A DNA stretch of 64,000 nucleotides, taken from contig NC_079879.1 of the NCBI RefSeq assembly GCF_029227915.1, forward strand, positions 9,922,001 through 9,986,000, read 5' to 3'. The DNA is from Hydractinia symbiolongicarpus (lineage: Eukaryota; Cnidaria; Hydrozoa; Anthoathecata; Hydractiniidae). The notes beneath the pieces are model-generated. The model made no database searches, was not told where the DNA came from, and saw only the letters and a program-made list of their open reading frames with translations. The first letter of the stretch is position 1; the number at the start of each line of letters is the position of its first letter. Positions 1 to 12,886 of the stretch are shown piece after piece. Made by a program: the position numbers and the translations under genes.

Positions 1-2
1 TA

Positions 3-3000
3 AGTTTGATGCTTGAACATCCAGAAAAGACAATATTTCCTTGCTACGATGTTGATTTGGTTTGGCGTGCGCATCGCCTTTTTGTTTTACAGTATCACGA
101 AGATATGCTATCAGTTTTGGGCAACCTTCCAAAGCAAAACACCTTGATATATGATAGAACCCCAGGATCGACTTTACAAGAGAATATTGCCACAACGAAG
201 AAACTGTGGGAAGGTAAAGGAAAACCGTATGCTGTTCCTGGTTGCATGTTTCGGAATGAACCATCCCTACCTGAAATGCAAAATTACAGTGACGATCTGT
301 TAAAAATTGTAAATAAGGTATGAATTCTGTCCTTGCAGTATTTTTATATTTTTTCTGCCTATTAAATGCTTTGTTGTGCCACAGCCAGACTATATCATTG
401 AATCATCTTCTAAAGCTGTCTAAACAGATACTCTTAGACTGATAAATATTAAAAAACAACCCTTTCGAATTCACTAGTCTGAGAGTTCACATTTTGATTA
501 ATTTTTTCTTTTAAAAATGTGGCGTTATTCCACTGCGACAAAATATAACTTCTTTTTTTTTTGAAAAACTCATATTATAATTTCAAACGGATTTTTTACG
601 TTTTTAAGACCATCAATTCTAATGTAAGCTTCCTAGACCAATTAGCGAAATATCTTTGCCTCTCTTTCATTCATAATATGAAATAACATACTACTAGGAA
701 TTCTTTTAAGTGAATTGTTCGTTGTAGCCCTAGTTAAATGTTGGTGAAGAAAGGAAAAGTCTGAAAATTAAATGCATTTCCCTTTGACGACTACATTACA
801 TGAAACCCTGTGTGATGTGTGTAATATTATTAGAACTCTTGTTTTAACTTGTAGTTTCTCTTACAGTTCGTTTTATTAAAAGTCACGTTACCATTGTGTA
901 TTAAAAATTAAAGCATTTTTACTTCGTCATATTCAAGTATGTACTTTTTCTGCTGTCTCTTGTCACATGATCCTGTGATGTTGTTGTAATTTTAGACTTA
1001 CGAAATCATATTCAGAGACATGAAGATTTATCATTATGCAGAACCCGACGAGAATGGGGATGTTGCATATTTTCAAATACTGAAAGCTGTTGCTCCTGGT
1101 GGAAATTTGAAAGGTGTGAATTTGTTCGGTAAAGTACCACTGAAATCGAGTGAAGATAACGCATTGTCGTACTCCTTTTCTGAAGGTATGCATTTTTTTC
1201 TTCTAATTGGAGTACGCAATATCACTGTCGTAAAATGTATAAGTGGCGCATTTTACCCAAGAAAGAATTTGGGCTCAGTAATAAATGGTGCCGAATTTAA
1301 CGTGGTGTTTGTTTTTTGCATGCATTTGAAGCTGTTTAGTAATATCTAGGGCATTAACGAAAAAAAAAATCATTCTTTTGTTACTGTAGACGCATATACC
1401 TTGGATTCGTCACAACACAATGGACTGATAATTTACTGCCATCAAGGGACAAGTGAAAGCAGCGCTGTCCTTTCACTACCCCAACTTTTTCCCGATACTC
1501 ATAATATCTGCTCTATTAGCTTAAACTTCGAAAACGACAAAAACGAAAATGTTGGACATGGTATTCTCCAATTTGAATACGCAGAATTATCTATCGGCGA
1601 CTATGCATTTTCTATACACGAACTCACACGGACTGTGAGACATGCCAATCACATGAAAACAGTTCTGGATCGGGTTGAAGCTATATCGCAGAGTGTATTG
1701 TTTTTAGTGAAAGCTCCATGTGAGTATATCGACAATTTATTACAAACTAACATTGGACAGTACGTTTTCACTTGGAGGACGGTGCACTGTCAAAATCCAG
1801 CCCTGTCCGCAGTTGAAATTTTAAATCACAATGGTAGCGTTGTTGCGACAGCTCACACAATCGGCAGTTACCTTTTACCAAACAAAACACAAATTTCCGA
1901 TCCAAGTAAAGCGTTTACGCATAACCCTTCAATAGAACGTGCGATGCTTATCCGTGGGAAAAAAGGAGATTGGGGCATTTTAAAATCCAGCTGGTATGGA
2001 TTTCGGTTACCAAGTAAAAAATCAAAAGGACGATTGGGTTATTTAGAGGTTTCTTTGTTTTTAATAAATGGAAGTAACTCAGCCTGGCACTCTATACAGA
2101 CTTTAGACATACATAAATACACACAATTTGACTGGAATATTAACGGAGGCAAAGGGTTTTTGGATATTGAAAGTGGACTAATCACTATAGCTGGTTGCGT
2201 GCAAGAAGTTTCCGAATATATCTGTATGGCTTGTGCAATTGCAGTATCATTTGTACTATGTCAACCAAGACCACCTCCACCTGCTAAAAGCAAGCCTTAT
2301 CCGACTCTAGCTAAGAAAGACCGTCTTCTTCATCACAAATTGCATGTAGACTCAATGCCTTTCTTAGTTGCAGCTGGCTTGTATGCAAACCTGCCGCGTT
2401 GGTATCATGCGAGCCACCGCGGAGAATACATATATCAAATACCCCCGCAGTGTATCCAACCATGTCAAAAAGAATTTTGGGGAGATTTCGGCTACATCTT
2501 TGATTCAGAGGACAGATACACGTCTGTATTTTATGAAAATAAAGGTTTATTTAGAAGAAAATCGCAGTGGGATGTCAAAGACAGTAATCAAAATTACAGT
2601 TCGCCTTTCATAAAAAGCGACGATATTAGTTATTATAGGGGAATTATAAATCCAGATGATGATTCCCCATCTGAGCAAAAGAATAGCGGGAAGTGTGATG
2701 ATAGGAACAACGCAAATAACAATACTGATGAGGACTTTGTCAATTCTTCTGGGAACACGCAAGATACAATGGGCAGTTATAACAAAATATTCAATACAGA
2801 TGACCAAAAACCAATCGACGTAAATCTTGGTGAGCAGGAAGATTTCAATGATGTTGATTCTGTTGGTGAAAATGACGGAGTCATTAAAAAAGATGTTTTT
2901 GGAAATGACGCTTCAGGGGAAGACAGAACCAATCACAAGAAAGATGTAGAAACAACGTTAACACAGAAAGGAAGTTATGACGAAACCCAATACGTCCCTG

Positions 3001-5744
3001 AGGCGTTCGCTGAAGGGAATTCTAACAAGTTGCAATATTTAGACTGTCTGGATCATGTGGTCGGAAATAGAGATGATCTAGATAATGACGACGGAACAGT
3101 GGTTGAAGAAGTGGAAGCAGTTAACAGGATTGATAATGCTGATTCAAACATGACTTGTGAAAATGAAGCACCAGTTATTAGTGACGACGATGCGAATCAA
3201 GTTACTAACAGTAGCCCCGATAGTAAGGGTGAATTTAAAGTCGTGAATGTAGACAATGGTAGCTCGATATTTAAGGGAAACATGAATGATACTGGTCAAA
3301 AAGTTGGGGGAATGGATATAGTTGAAAATAATGTGGAAGATTTTAGGAGTGTGCGTGATGTTACTGAGGATCCTGCTGCTGAGCCAAGTATCGCTGAGAT
3401 AGAGAAAGCTAACTTTATTAATCAAAGGGCTGGCAAAGAAAGTGTTGATGTTTTCCAAAGCGTTTCTGATGTGGGCCAAGATGAAAAGGAAACTAATGTT
3501 GAAGTTGAAGATGAAGATGCATATGGGACGAGCTTATTCGACGAGGATACTACCTTAGGAACAATGAGTGGTGATGATCAGGATGATATTGTAATCACGA
3601 ATAATATCTCTGAAGAGCAAATTCAAGATGTGAACATGACAAAAACAGAAGCCGGCACCTTTGATTCTGATCAGGAAGTGGAAGAAAAGGATTTAATTGA
3701 AGATAATAGGGAAGACGATGAGCATATGATAGATGTAACTGAAGATTCTAATGCTACCGATGGAGATACGAAACACTCGATCGGCATTGAAAATATACAT
3801 AATGTTTGTGATGCAAAAGAAATTTCGCCGTTTCTTAATGTGAAAGATAGTGGCGAATTTACGGTGGAGAGTACTTACAGAAATTCAAAATTAGGGGAAG
3901 ACTTTGGGAATGAAATTCAAAATCTGTCATATGATATCGATGTCTTGAATGATAAAAGTCAGGATAAGGAGAATAAAAGTAAAAGTTGTGTTGCTATGGA
4001 GTCTACGGGTGTGCTTGACGTTGTTCAAGTTGTCGAAGAAAATGAGAATGAACCTGTTGAAGATGGATATGAACACAGCAGCAAATATGGTGCTACTGAT
4101 GAAGATGACTCTAACACTCTACATTCTGTTTCTAGTATCAGTTTTTCCGAGAGAGGTGCTAAGTTAGGAACATCGATTGGTTCTGATCAAGGTAATAATT
4201 TAATCAAAGGTAATGTCCCTAGAAAGCATATTGAGGATGTAAACATGACAGAAGCAGGCACTGGTTCCATTGTTCATGAAGATGTCTCTACAAGAGATTC
4301 TGCTTTGTTTACACAAACTGTTGACATTCCCACTACCATGGAAAAACCAAGTGACAGCATGACTAAAGAAGAAATTTTAAGGACTAATCAAGATGCTTTT
4401 ACTCATGGCGATGAGGCCATTATTACCAGTGAGAATGATCAAACTGGGAAAAAAACAAGTACTGACGACGAAGAAAATGATCAGCATGTCTTTTCTGATG
4501 AAAAAGCAATAGAAGACAATAATTATAAGGCAGTTGAATATATGGTTTCTGATTTGGAAAAAAGTGATAACATTGTAGTTATTGATGATGCTTTACATGA
4601 ACGTAATAGAAATAGGCAGAGTTTCTCTGTTTACGATGAAAATGAGATTACAAACATCGAAGTGAATAGCAAACAATGCATTGTAGGTGATATATTAGAA
4701 GCAAAGAACATGACTACTCTGTGTCAAGATAATAGCATTTCTGATGGTGACATTAAAATTCTTACGGAGAACAAGAAAACAGAAACTGAAGCTTTGAGTA
4801 AAGAGTTTTCTTTGAATGAAAATGATCACAAAAATGATGACAACATTTTAATGGCCGATGAAAAAGTAATGGAGGTCAAATCAGATGGTGGTACCTGCAA
4901 AAATGAAATTACTGACAATGCACATGAAGAGGCTACTAAAGAAAAAGTTGACAACATAACCAGTAATGACAAAGAATATGATCGAAACAGCAAACAAGAA
5001 AATCATGGTGTTGACAAAGAAAGAAAAGATTTAATTCTTAAAGTTAATTCTATTGCCACCAAGAAAATGGAACTGCCAAAGTCTGTTGCAATTGATCAGA
5101 TTATTAGAAAGAATGGAGATGGTAATGCAACTGAAGATTTGAGTAATATCGACTCTTTGAAAGTTGAAGAGCTCACTCCATTCAATATACAGTCGCGTAC
5201 GTCAAACTCCTCTTCAGATGCAATGCACAATATTTTCACAAGGCCTGTTAAAGGTTACATCGATCTGGATGAAATATACGATGAACGAGAAACAAACGAT
5301 GTTATTGTTGAAAATGGCGTGACGATGGACGATTCTTGCGGTGACAAGGAAACAGTTATTATTAAAGATGAGTATAATGATACACTGGATACTAAAATCG
5401 AAGTAAACAATATTAATGGCATCGACAGACACGAAGACGGTTATCCTCACGCAAATTACGTCAGCAAAGTTACCGAGAATGAAATAATAAATAGTATGCT
5501 TGAAGACCCTTGTAATCACGAGAGCAGAAATAACAACGTCGATTTTGTCGATCATGATGAAGCGTTTTATATGGAAAGTACCGACGTCGGTAATATAAAA
5601 CATCAATGCGATAAACAGACTTGTTTGAACGGTAAATGCCCTGATAATAATGACCACTCTCATGAAAATGGAAACGAAACATTTTCCAACAAAATGATAA
5701 ACATTGACAACGAACAATTGAATAGTGGTATGTTTTTTATTTAA
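3..5744 (+). CDS. GRDP-like (DUF1399) protein with long acidic tail, 5'-partial
   Basis: Three exons are visible: about 5-317 (ending in phase 0 at AAG|GTATGA), 996-1185 (after TTTTAG, ending in phase 1 at GAAG|GTATG) and 1390-5727 (after CTGTAG). The frames join without a stop. Exon 1 carries the family signature DVDLVWRAHRLFVLQYHED followed by TTKKLWEGKGKPY and a PGCMFRNEP segment, typical of glycine-rich-domain-containing/DUF1399 proteins. The conserved part runs to about base 2570 and contains a PRPPPPAKSKPYP linker. After that, about 1,000 residues are rich in D, E, N, T and S with no recognisable domain, probably disordered. The start lies before the window. The 3' end is uncertain: a good donor (GTATGT) at 5728 could splice to an acceptor at 6851 (TTTACGCACAG), adding E-Q-R-K and a stop at 6862-6864; otherwise read-through stops at 5742-5744. 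The molecular function of the animal members is not established. Confidence 0.8.
318..995 (+). other. Intron of the GRDP-like gene
   Basis: AT-rich sequence between the GTATGA donor at 318 and the TTTTAG acceptor ending at 995. It contains no ORF of interest or recognisable repeat. The next intron is 1186-1389. Confidence 0.75.
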
Positions 5745-6114
5745 CATTATTAAATTATCAGTAAAAGAAGCCGAATAGAAAAGTCCACAATATTTTTATT
5801 TTCTAGCACAAAATTTTACAATTTTTACCGAATGTTACCTTACCATGTTAGAAACACCATTTTTTTATAAGCACCAAGAGTTAGCTGAGGCATTGAGATA
5901 TAAAAAATTGATCGACAGTCGGACTGAATTGACCAATCACAATTCGCGTTTAAAAAATCAAACTAACTTCCCGCGGGCAAACTTAAAGTTGAATTCTTTT
6001 CTTTGAATGCGGCACCTGTTTTTGCATCACGCATGATTTCAATAGCTCTAAAAAAGATGTATCTCCTGTTCTTTTATATCTCCACGCCACAGTATGTCTG
6101 TATTTTACATTCCA

Positions 6115-6132
6115 CCCCCCCCCCCCCCCCCC
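6115..6132. repeat. Poly-C tract (18 C)
   Basis: An uninterrupted run of 18 cytosines in otherwise AT-rich non-coding sequence. Its length is prone to assembly and sequencing error. Confidence 0.95.
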
Positions 6133-6286
6133 TTTATTCTGTATTTTTGTCTATCTATCTACTAAATTCACGTTTTGGTATGCTTAGTTTAGCTGGTGCA
6201 CCATTGAAAATCAAACTTCCTCTTCAGTTTTGTTTTCGTATAAAGCTTTGATGCCTCTTAGAACAAGAAGTCTCAAATACTATTGT

Positions 6287-6288
6287 GG

Positions 6289-6340
<52 letters not shown>

Positions 6341-6341
6341 G
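6287..6341. repeat. (GTT)n microsatellite
   Basis: About 18 uninterrupted trinucleotide units of GTT, about 560 bp past the end of the large GRDP-like exon. It would lie inside the last intron if the exon at 6851 is real. Confidence 0.95.
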
Positions 6342-7840
6342 TAACTATTGTTGTTTTGTGATCCGTGTTTTTTTGTTTTCATATTTATTCACTTCAGTTT
6401 GGAAGCTAACTTACAAGCTGCTTTGTTTTTTTTTAAAAAAATTGGCCATCTGTTGCTTTTAAGATGTTGCTATACAAAAGTATATTTTACACAAACTCTT
6501 TCAAAAAAGATATATTATTCGGTATAAAGATATTCATTGTCAGTAATAGAAGAATTGAGGCCAATGGAAAAAAAATGAGTTTTCTCAGTTGCATTCCAGG
6601 CTTAGCGAACGTTTTTAGGTGTGTTGTTTGAATTTCAAATGTAATTTAGGTACATCTAATATTTTATATTTAATAGGTTGTAAAAATAATATTTTTTTAT
6701 GCATTCAATTTTTTATAGTGTATACACCATTCCTATTTATAGTTCAAAACTGCACGAAATTTATATATGTTTAAAGACAAAATAGAATTGTATTTTTTAC
6801 GTTTTGATATAAGAGTTTTTGTTATTTTATTGTTATTTTTTTACGCACAGAGCAACGAAAATGATACTACCGAATTCACCGCAATTTATTTCACCTCACA
6901 AGGACCCTTCAATTTGCTCTGAGCCTCAAATTTCTTATTTCTTAAACTCAAGGAATCTTAAAACAGTTCTACTTTATTTTAAAGCTATGAATATTTTTAT
7001 TTTTGTTTATTGTACTAAAATATAGTTGTTATTTTTGCTTCGTAGATCGAACCCTGTATATTTTTGTTACCAATACATTTGACAATGTTATTCCGTATTT
7101 CTTTATTAAAGCTATGTGCTTTGCGTGGAGAATTTCACGAAGTTGATCCTGAATCTTGAAATAGCGTGAGTATTATTATAAAGCTTTTTTCACCTTGGCT
7201 GCCTTGAAATTTTACGTCATTTTACAAATTGTTAAAAGAATCATCAGATTTAATACTTAAAAACGCAAGTACAAGTATTTTGCCGTCAAATTTTAAAAAC
7301 TTTAAACGTTTAAACTCCGAGATGTTATTTGTTGTAACCAATCGGAAAATATAAATACAAAAGAGTATCAAGAAATTTGCACAATGGAAAAATGATGAGA
7401 CGATGCTGACAAAAATAACTTGCGTGGACTTTGTTTCAAATAAAGTTAGATATCATATCCCTTGTAGAGTCAAATACCAAAAAGAAGCCGAATGCATTAA
7501 AAAGGTTGGTAAAAAGTGCAAAAGTGCACAGAGAACGAAAAAGAATACATTCACTGATAATAAAGTGCCCGCGGCATTTTCAAAGTCTAATAACTGGATA
7601 AAATGACCTGAAATTTTGTGACTTTTCCTAACTTTTATTGGACTTTGGAAAATAAAAAAAAGAATATTTCCAAAAATTGTCCTGTCAATGTCACTTTGTC
7701 CTTTTTGACAGGTGGTCATATCAACTTTTTTAATGTAGTGCTAAAAAAATGCTTTCTAAACTAACCAGTTGTATGAATATGTGATTATGTATGTGATAGT
7801 GACAAAAAGTCATCATACAATATTGACATGCATATTGTTT

Positions 7841-7914
7841 AATTTGCAGACCGGAATATTGGTAATTTACAGGCCAGAATGGTTGTAATTTACAGGCCAG
7901 AATGGTTGTAATTT
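7841..7914. repeat. 23-bp tandem repeat
   Basis: Two identical 23-bp units (7862-7884 and 7885-7907, containing ACAGGCCAGAATGGTT) are preceded by one diverged unit and followed by the start of another. Confidence 0.85.
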
Positions 7915-8989
7915 CCTATTTCTCTATTTCTATTGTCATATGATAACGTCATACGTCATTTTGTCCCATTTCAATCCAAATTTATTGAGTAGCTACTAAC
8001 GTAAGTGCTAATAGATATACCAAGTTTTATTCCATGACAGCTACTAACACTAAGGTTCTCAAATATAGATTTTTGAAAAAAAATTCTTGCAGATTTGGTT
8101 TCTGATCGATTTCTATTTTCTCCTTAGAGAAATCCTTTGTCTTTATACCACCTGTTATTGTTCGTAATAATATCTTACATTCTTATATTACTTTTTAATG
8201 ACTAGTACTGTAAATAGTTTAAAAAAAGATAACAAAACGAGAATTTCCAAGAAAAGATTATTTTCTTCAACCATTGTCTCATCATGACGTCATCACTTTT
8301 TGTGATGACATGTCAATCTAAATATTTTGTCACTAATTAAGTCACAACATATTGATGCTTCTTTGTGTCAAGTAACCAAACTGAACAAAAGTTACATCCG
8401 CGGGCACTTTATGCTCCTTCCCCCATATTTACAAGGATCAAAAAAGCCCATACCAATTAGGGTTAAGTAGTCATGCTTAATGACTCCTTTTTGTTATTCA
8501 ATTCTGGCTATTCAAAATTAGGAAAGTCAATTTTTTATGGCTCCTGCTTGAGTTTATCCCCACAGGCATATACTCAATAAGTCCGTGAAAACCCAATAAG
8601 TAATAGTTTCAGTTACGCTTTCATTGCGCAGAAAACAACAGTTAGTCATTACATTTTTTTAATTTAATTAATTAATTAATCACAAAAACTAGACAATCAT
8701 AATTAGCAAACAAGTATGTCTTACAAAGTTTCTTATCGGAGATAGAGAAGAGAAGTTTAAAAATGCTAATGCAACGGTGACCAACTTATAGGAGAAACTA
8801 ATTCAGGTGGTCCATACATTTTAATTGTGATGTTTTCGCAAAAGGTGTTTTTTCGTCATTTTTTTCTGGCAAACATAATAGATGCAAATGGATTCGTGTA
8901 ATCATGTCTTTAGCAATGGAATCTTTACATTTCAATTATGTCATAAGTGCCCCTGGAGCTAACTTGCACCCTTGCTTGACGTCGCAGTT

Positions 8990-9390
8990 ATAGCTAAAAA
9001 CGTTTCGATAGTTCGCCATCAATTATAAGACGCGCTTTAACTGAATACAAAAGTTTTAAAAATTCGAGAATTTAGCTGGACATCCAATTTCCAATAATTG
9101 ACGAACAGTAAATATACCATCAATCGTATCACGACCAGTTCAGTTGCCATATTGTGAATAAACATTGGTCTCAAGAATATTGATTCACTGTAGAATAACA
9201 TCAACAATGACTTTCCCGACAACATTCAAAAGCGAGATCCCACGATAATTGCCGCAGTCAGCACGATCACCTCATCTCCAGGGTGACTTGTCTTTTTGGA
9301 GTAAAGCAAGCACTAGCGACTTTGACAAATATCCAACAAACATTGGGAACGAGCATGTTTAAATAGGAGTATAAAACTGTGCTGGTCGAC
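8990..9390 (-). mobile_element. Non-LTR retrotransposon RT fragment
   Basis: Minus-strand translation gives LLQKDKSPW, a stop, then GDRADCGNYRGISLLNVVGK and, further on, GRDTIDGIFTVRQLLE. These are standard early reverse-transcriptase motifs of LINE elements. Stops and the missing remainder show a dead fragment. Confidence 0.8.
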
Positions 9391-9804
9391 AAATAAGAAA
9401 GTAAAATATTATATTCCATCTTACACTTTATTTCTTACATTGCTTGAGTAATGCTTTTCTGTTGTACCGTTTTCTTATGTTTTACCTATCTTGTCACCAA
9501 TGTTGATTTAGTGTCAATTCTTAAAGATAGCAAATCGTGTTGCTTAAATTGACGTCAAAGTTTCAACTTTTTACTGCTTTAATTTCAATGAGCGCTGTTT
9601 TGAAAGACCTTATATTTAAAAAACTTTCAGTAAGGTCAATATTGCTTGCAAAGCAAAAGAGAAGAGAAAAGGTTGTCCAAGATATTGAAAGTAAAGCATA
9701 ACCATCCTGTTTAGTATTTATTTATTTTTCTGATATTAAAAAATAAGTTTGGCGCAAAAGTATAAAGAAATATATACAACTGAGTAAAAAGAAATATTTT
9801 CAGT

Positions 9805-12690
9805 TTAATTAAGCAAGCATGATTCATAGGTGGGGATCATGTACTTGATGTTTATAAACGCATCTTCTCCGCCATGTTTTTCAAATGCTTCCAATGTTTC
9901 CTGTATCAAATCACCAATATTTTCCCGCCTTTGTTGACTGTAATCAATTCCATCTCCAGAATTTAAGTTTTTGTTTTTAAATATATTAAGAACTGGCAAA
10001 ATTTGTCTGTAATATGGAACAAGAGCTTCTCCCACCATTTCTCCTGATACAACCAAATGTTGCAACACTTTTAATGTTGTGCATACAACAGAAAGGTTTC
10101 TTGTGTCAAGTGCATCTCGAATTGGTAAAATCAACTGCGGAACAACTGGCAGGATTTTGCTTCCACCGTGTTCCAACATATCGTGAACACCTTGCCGTGC
10201 GAAAAACTCGTAAGGATGCTCAATTTCTCTCAATCCTTCGAAAAACATTGGAAGATAGTGGTGGTAATCTAACTTCTCGATTTCAACTTTCCACGCGATT
10301 TTATTGCCTTTTGTGTCATGTTCTAAAGCGATTGGCAAATCTCCTCGGTCGTAAAATCGACGAAATTGAGTTTGCTTTGCAGGTCGTTTTTTAAATGCAC
10401 CCGCTTCAGGTGGACCGACAACCTAAGTGGCAAGAAACGGAATTTTGCAATATTTTAAACATTGTAGAAAAATGCGACATAAATTACATAAGATTCTTTT
10501 TTAAAACTTTCTTATAATGTTATCAGTAGCATTAGATACCTCAAGTCAGTCCTTGTTGGAATGTTTCAAATGACTTTGAAGTCAAGTATATGGTACAAGA
10601 AACAAATGTGGTGGCAACACAAACAAACTTTTAAATTATACTTTTTGTTCAACAGAAAAAGGATTGCAAAGAAATACATGGAAACACAAGGAATCTTTGT
10701 CGAGAAAGAAATAGTGATGGAGAACGCATACGCATGTCATTCTCATAATAACAAAACTCCATAAGCCCCGGGTTTAGGCTTGTCTTTTGATTTTATAGCT
10801 TCCATGTCGGTTTAGTATGCTACATATACAATACTCTTATAATTTGCTGATTATTGCAAACCACTTTTGAAGTTCTTTGCCTAAATTAATGGTGGAGATT
10901 CAGCTTCGAGTGCGAAGAATGTTACGGGTTTGTTCCCTGGCTAACCTAAATTTATGTGTATTTGGATAATTTTGCAAAAACGATAGATATAACACTTGAA
11001 TCAAAATGATTAAAGTTCTTTCTTATCTTAAGATAATAACAAACTTCTTACCTTATACAGTTCAATCTGGCTATAGCAGGCACCTAGGGTTCCTGAAAAT
11101 AGTGTCAGATATAAGCAGGTGTTCACTATATGGCGGTTCGGACTTTTGGGAGAAAAGACACTTATAGGTGCATGTAATGCGAATTAAGTCTGCACCTTAT
11201 CAAACTTTCGTACACAGCGCTTCTTTTACTTTGAAAAACGAAAATAGCAGTGTGTACGAATTTAAAGCTGTTACAAATTCACTTCTCAAAAACGTCAATG
11301 ATGTGTGTTTGCCTCAACTGTTTCAGTGTTTAATGTCCCACTTTCACGATTACGAGATATATGGGGGACCTGTTTTATGGAGACTGTAAAATTATAGAAT
11401 GGTTCAAAGAACCCATTAATAAACTTGATTAATGCTTTGATGTGATAGCAGGCAAATATGTCACATAGCTACAAGTAATTTACTTTTCGTGTCTTTTAAT
11501 TTTCACAAAAAATGTTAACACTGTCCGGCAATTTGTAGAGGTTTTTATATGACTTTGACTATGTTTTGGCCAGTTCCACTAGAACAAGGTTGGACTGTAG
11601 TAAGGATTTAGCCGAATACTTTTGATCAATCACCTCTATTATTCACCAACAATACAGCTTGTACTGTTTCCAAGTCACATAAAACTAGATTACTTTAGGG
11701 GCCATTATTGCAAGGGCTTTTTTGTTGTATCAGCTAAAGTGGGAGGAATTGTTACGTACATTCTCAAGGTCCTATTCGAGTTGACATTCGTAAAAAAGAA
11801 GCAGGAATATGATTTATTAGCATGCTAAATGAGAGAAAACTGCAGTTTCTCTGAAACCTAATTGAACATTGTATTCCATGCTGCAGGTTAATATATCATC
11901 GCAATGAAGTTGTGAAGATAAATGCGTAATGCGAACCAATGGCATTAAAATTTGGTTTTTTCTTGTTCCGTAATTTGACCGCATTTCTACAGTTAGCTTA
12001 GTTATGAGCTTCATTATAAAAGTTTTTATTGATCGATATATCTTTTATGGATTCTGAAACAATAAGTTAGGCAAAAAGTGGAATAAAATGTGTTTATCAT
12101 GCCTGACAAAGAAAGAGCAAAACGAAATTGATGTAGTACATAGGAGACAACTTAGAAATAAAAAGATAAAAAGATCAAGAATCAAAAATTATACGAAAAA
12201 TGCAAAGAGGAACCCATAAGTAAAACTATGAAACATGCCACATGGAGACTACTTGGACATATCCCTAGACTACCAGAGACTACACCTGTACAACAAGCTA
12301 TGAAATACTACTTCGAAATTCCCAAAGATGCAAAGAAATTTCCAGGAAACAAACGAATTACTTTACCAACTTCTATAGATCAAGATATCAAAACAACTCT
12401 CAAAAATAACGCAACACTCCCTGTTAAGCAATTTACAACAACTGATGACTTTCGCGCCCTAAAACAGATTGCACAAGATAGAAAACGATGGAGTGATTTA
12501 TTTAAAGTCATTTGCCTCGCCTAAGATAAATAAAACACTGTTTTTACAAATCGAAAAGGCATAGAAGAAGAAGAAGAAAAAATATCATGCCTACCTCGAC
12601 ATTTTTCATCCACGACTTGGTTGTAAAACCTTGAGCACAAAGACTTTTGTTCTGATAACAACAAGCTCTATCAAGTTGACAGGCTGCCAT
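9805..12690 (-). CDS. PACRG: Parkin co-regulated gene protein (PACRG)
   Basis: Two coding exons: 12690-12595 and 10422-9805 (stop at 9807-9805), joined in phase 0 (donor GAG|GTAGGC, acceptor CACTTAG|GTT). The model is 237 residues; human PACRG isoforms are 257-296. The protein has the ARM-like ParcG fold and matches the human protein almost residue for residue in the C-terminal half, for example [44 protein letters not shown] and the terminal YESCLLN. PACRG is an inner-junction protein of ciliary and flagellar doublet microtubules, where it partners FAP20. The start at 12690 is the only in-frame ATG before the conserved [10 protein letters not shown]; the frame is open for another 50 codons upstream without an ATG, so the extreme N-terminus is less certain. 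AATAAA-like polyadenylation signals (plus strand TTTATT) lie near 9719-9730. The intron contains a LINE fragment. Confidence 0.95.
10423..12594 (-). other. PACRG intron
   Basis: A 2.17-kb intron with a GT donor at 12594 and an AG acceptor at 10423 (minus strand). Its only recognisable content is the plus-strand LINE C-terminal fragment near 12.1-12.5 kb; the rest is AT-rich and featureless. Confidence 0.8.
12100..12540 (+). mobile_element. LINE 3'-end ORF fragment in the PACRG intron
   Basis: Reads [13 protein letters not shown], then after a frameshift [20 protein letters not shown], a conserved [16 protein letters not shown] and a terminal [15 protein letters not shown], stopping at 12524. 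This is the usual C-terminal segment that follows RT in LINE/RTE-type polyproteins. It lies antisense to PACRG. An A-rich tail follows (AAATAAAACACTG). Confidence 0.8.
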
Positions 12691-12886
12691 ATCTGAAAAG
12701 ACAACACCCTGCACTAAATTGTCCTGTTCAGAATGGTCCCTGTCTCCTGAGTGTTTTGACAAGTTTCCCTTGTTTTTCTTCTGGCGAAAAGAATAGAAAC
12801 CGTCCGCTGGTACTATGACAACAACTTTAAAATGACGTAATTGTTAGCTGAAGCGCATGTCCAGAATGTTCAAGATGTAAACAAAA
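12691..12886. promoter_or_regulatory. Divergent promoter region of PACRG and VTA1
   Basis: Only 196 bp separate the inferred PACRG ATG (minus) from the VTA1 ATG (plus), so the two genes must use overlapping upstream sequence. A TGACGTAA element (CRE/ATF-like) lies at 12833-12840. No TATA box was identified. Confidence 0.6.

Larger units (their letters stand above)
5745..9000. other. Non-coding 3' flank of the GRDP-like gene
   Basis: Apart from the C tract, the GTT array, a possible tiny terminal exon at 6851-6864 and a 23-bp tandem repeat at 7.85 kb, nothing coding is supported. An ATTAAA-like polyadenylation signal lies near 7106. The ORFs here are short and show no family resemblance. Confidence 0.6.

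Noticed and set aside
5214-5747. 177-codon hydrophobic open frame on the minus strand
   Set aside because: Exact antisense of the D/N/E-rich exon of the GRDP-like gene; GAT/AAT codons read as I/V in reverse. Other minus-strand frames at 2547-2807 and 3144-3479 have the same cause.
6819-7025. 68-codon open frame as an extra large exon of the GRDP-like gene
   Set aside because: The AG at 6851-6852 could in principle open this frame in phase, but the better acceptor (CACAG, exon from 6851) gives a stop after four codons, and the frame turns into AT-rich UTR-like sequence. Kept only as an alternative 3' end.
10014-10394. 126-codon plus-strand open frame
   Set aside because: Antisense shadow of the PACRG terminal coding exon.
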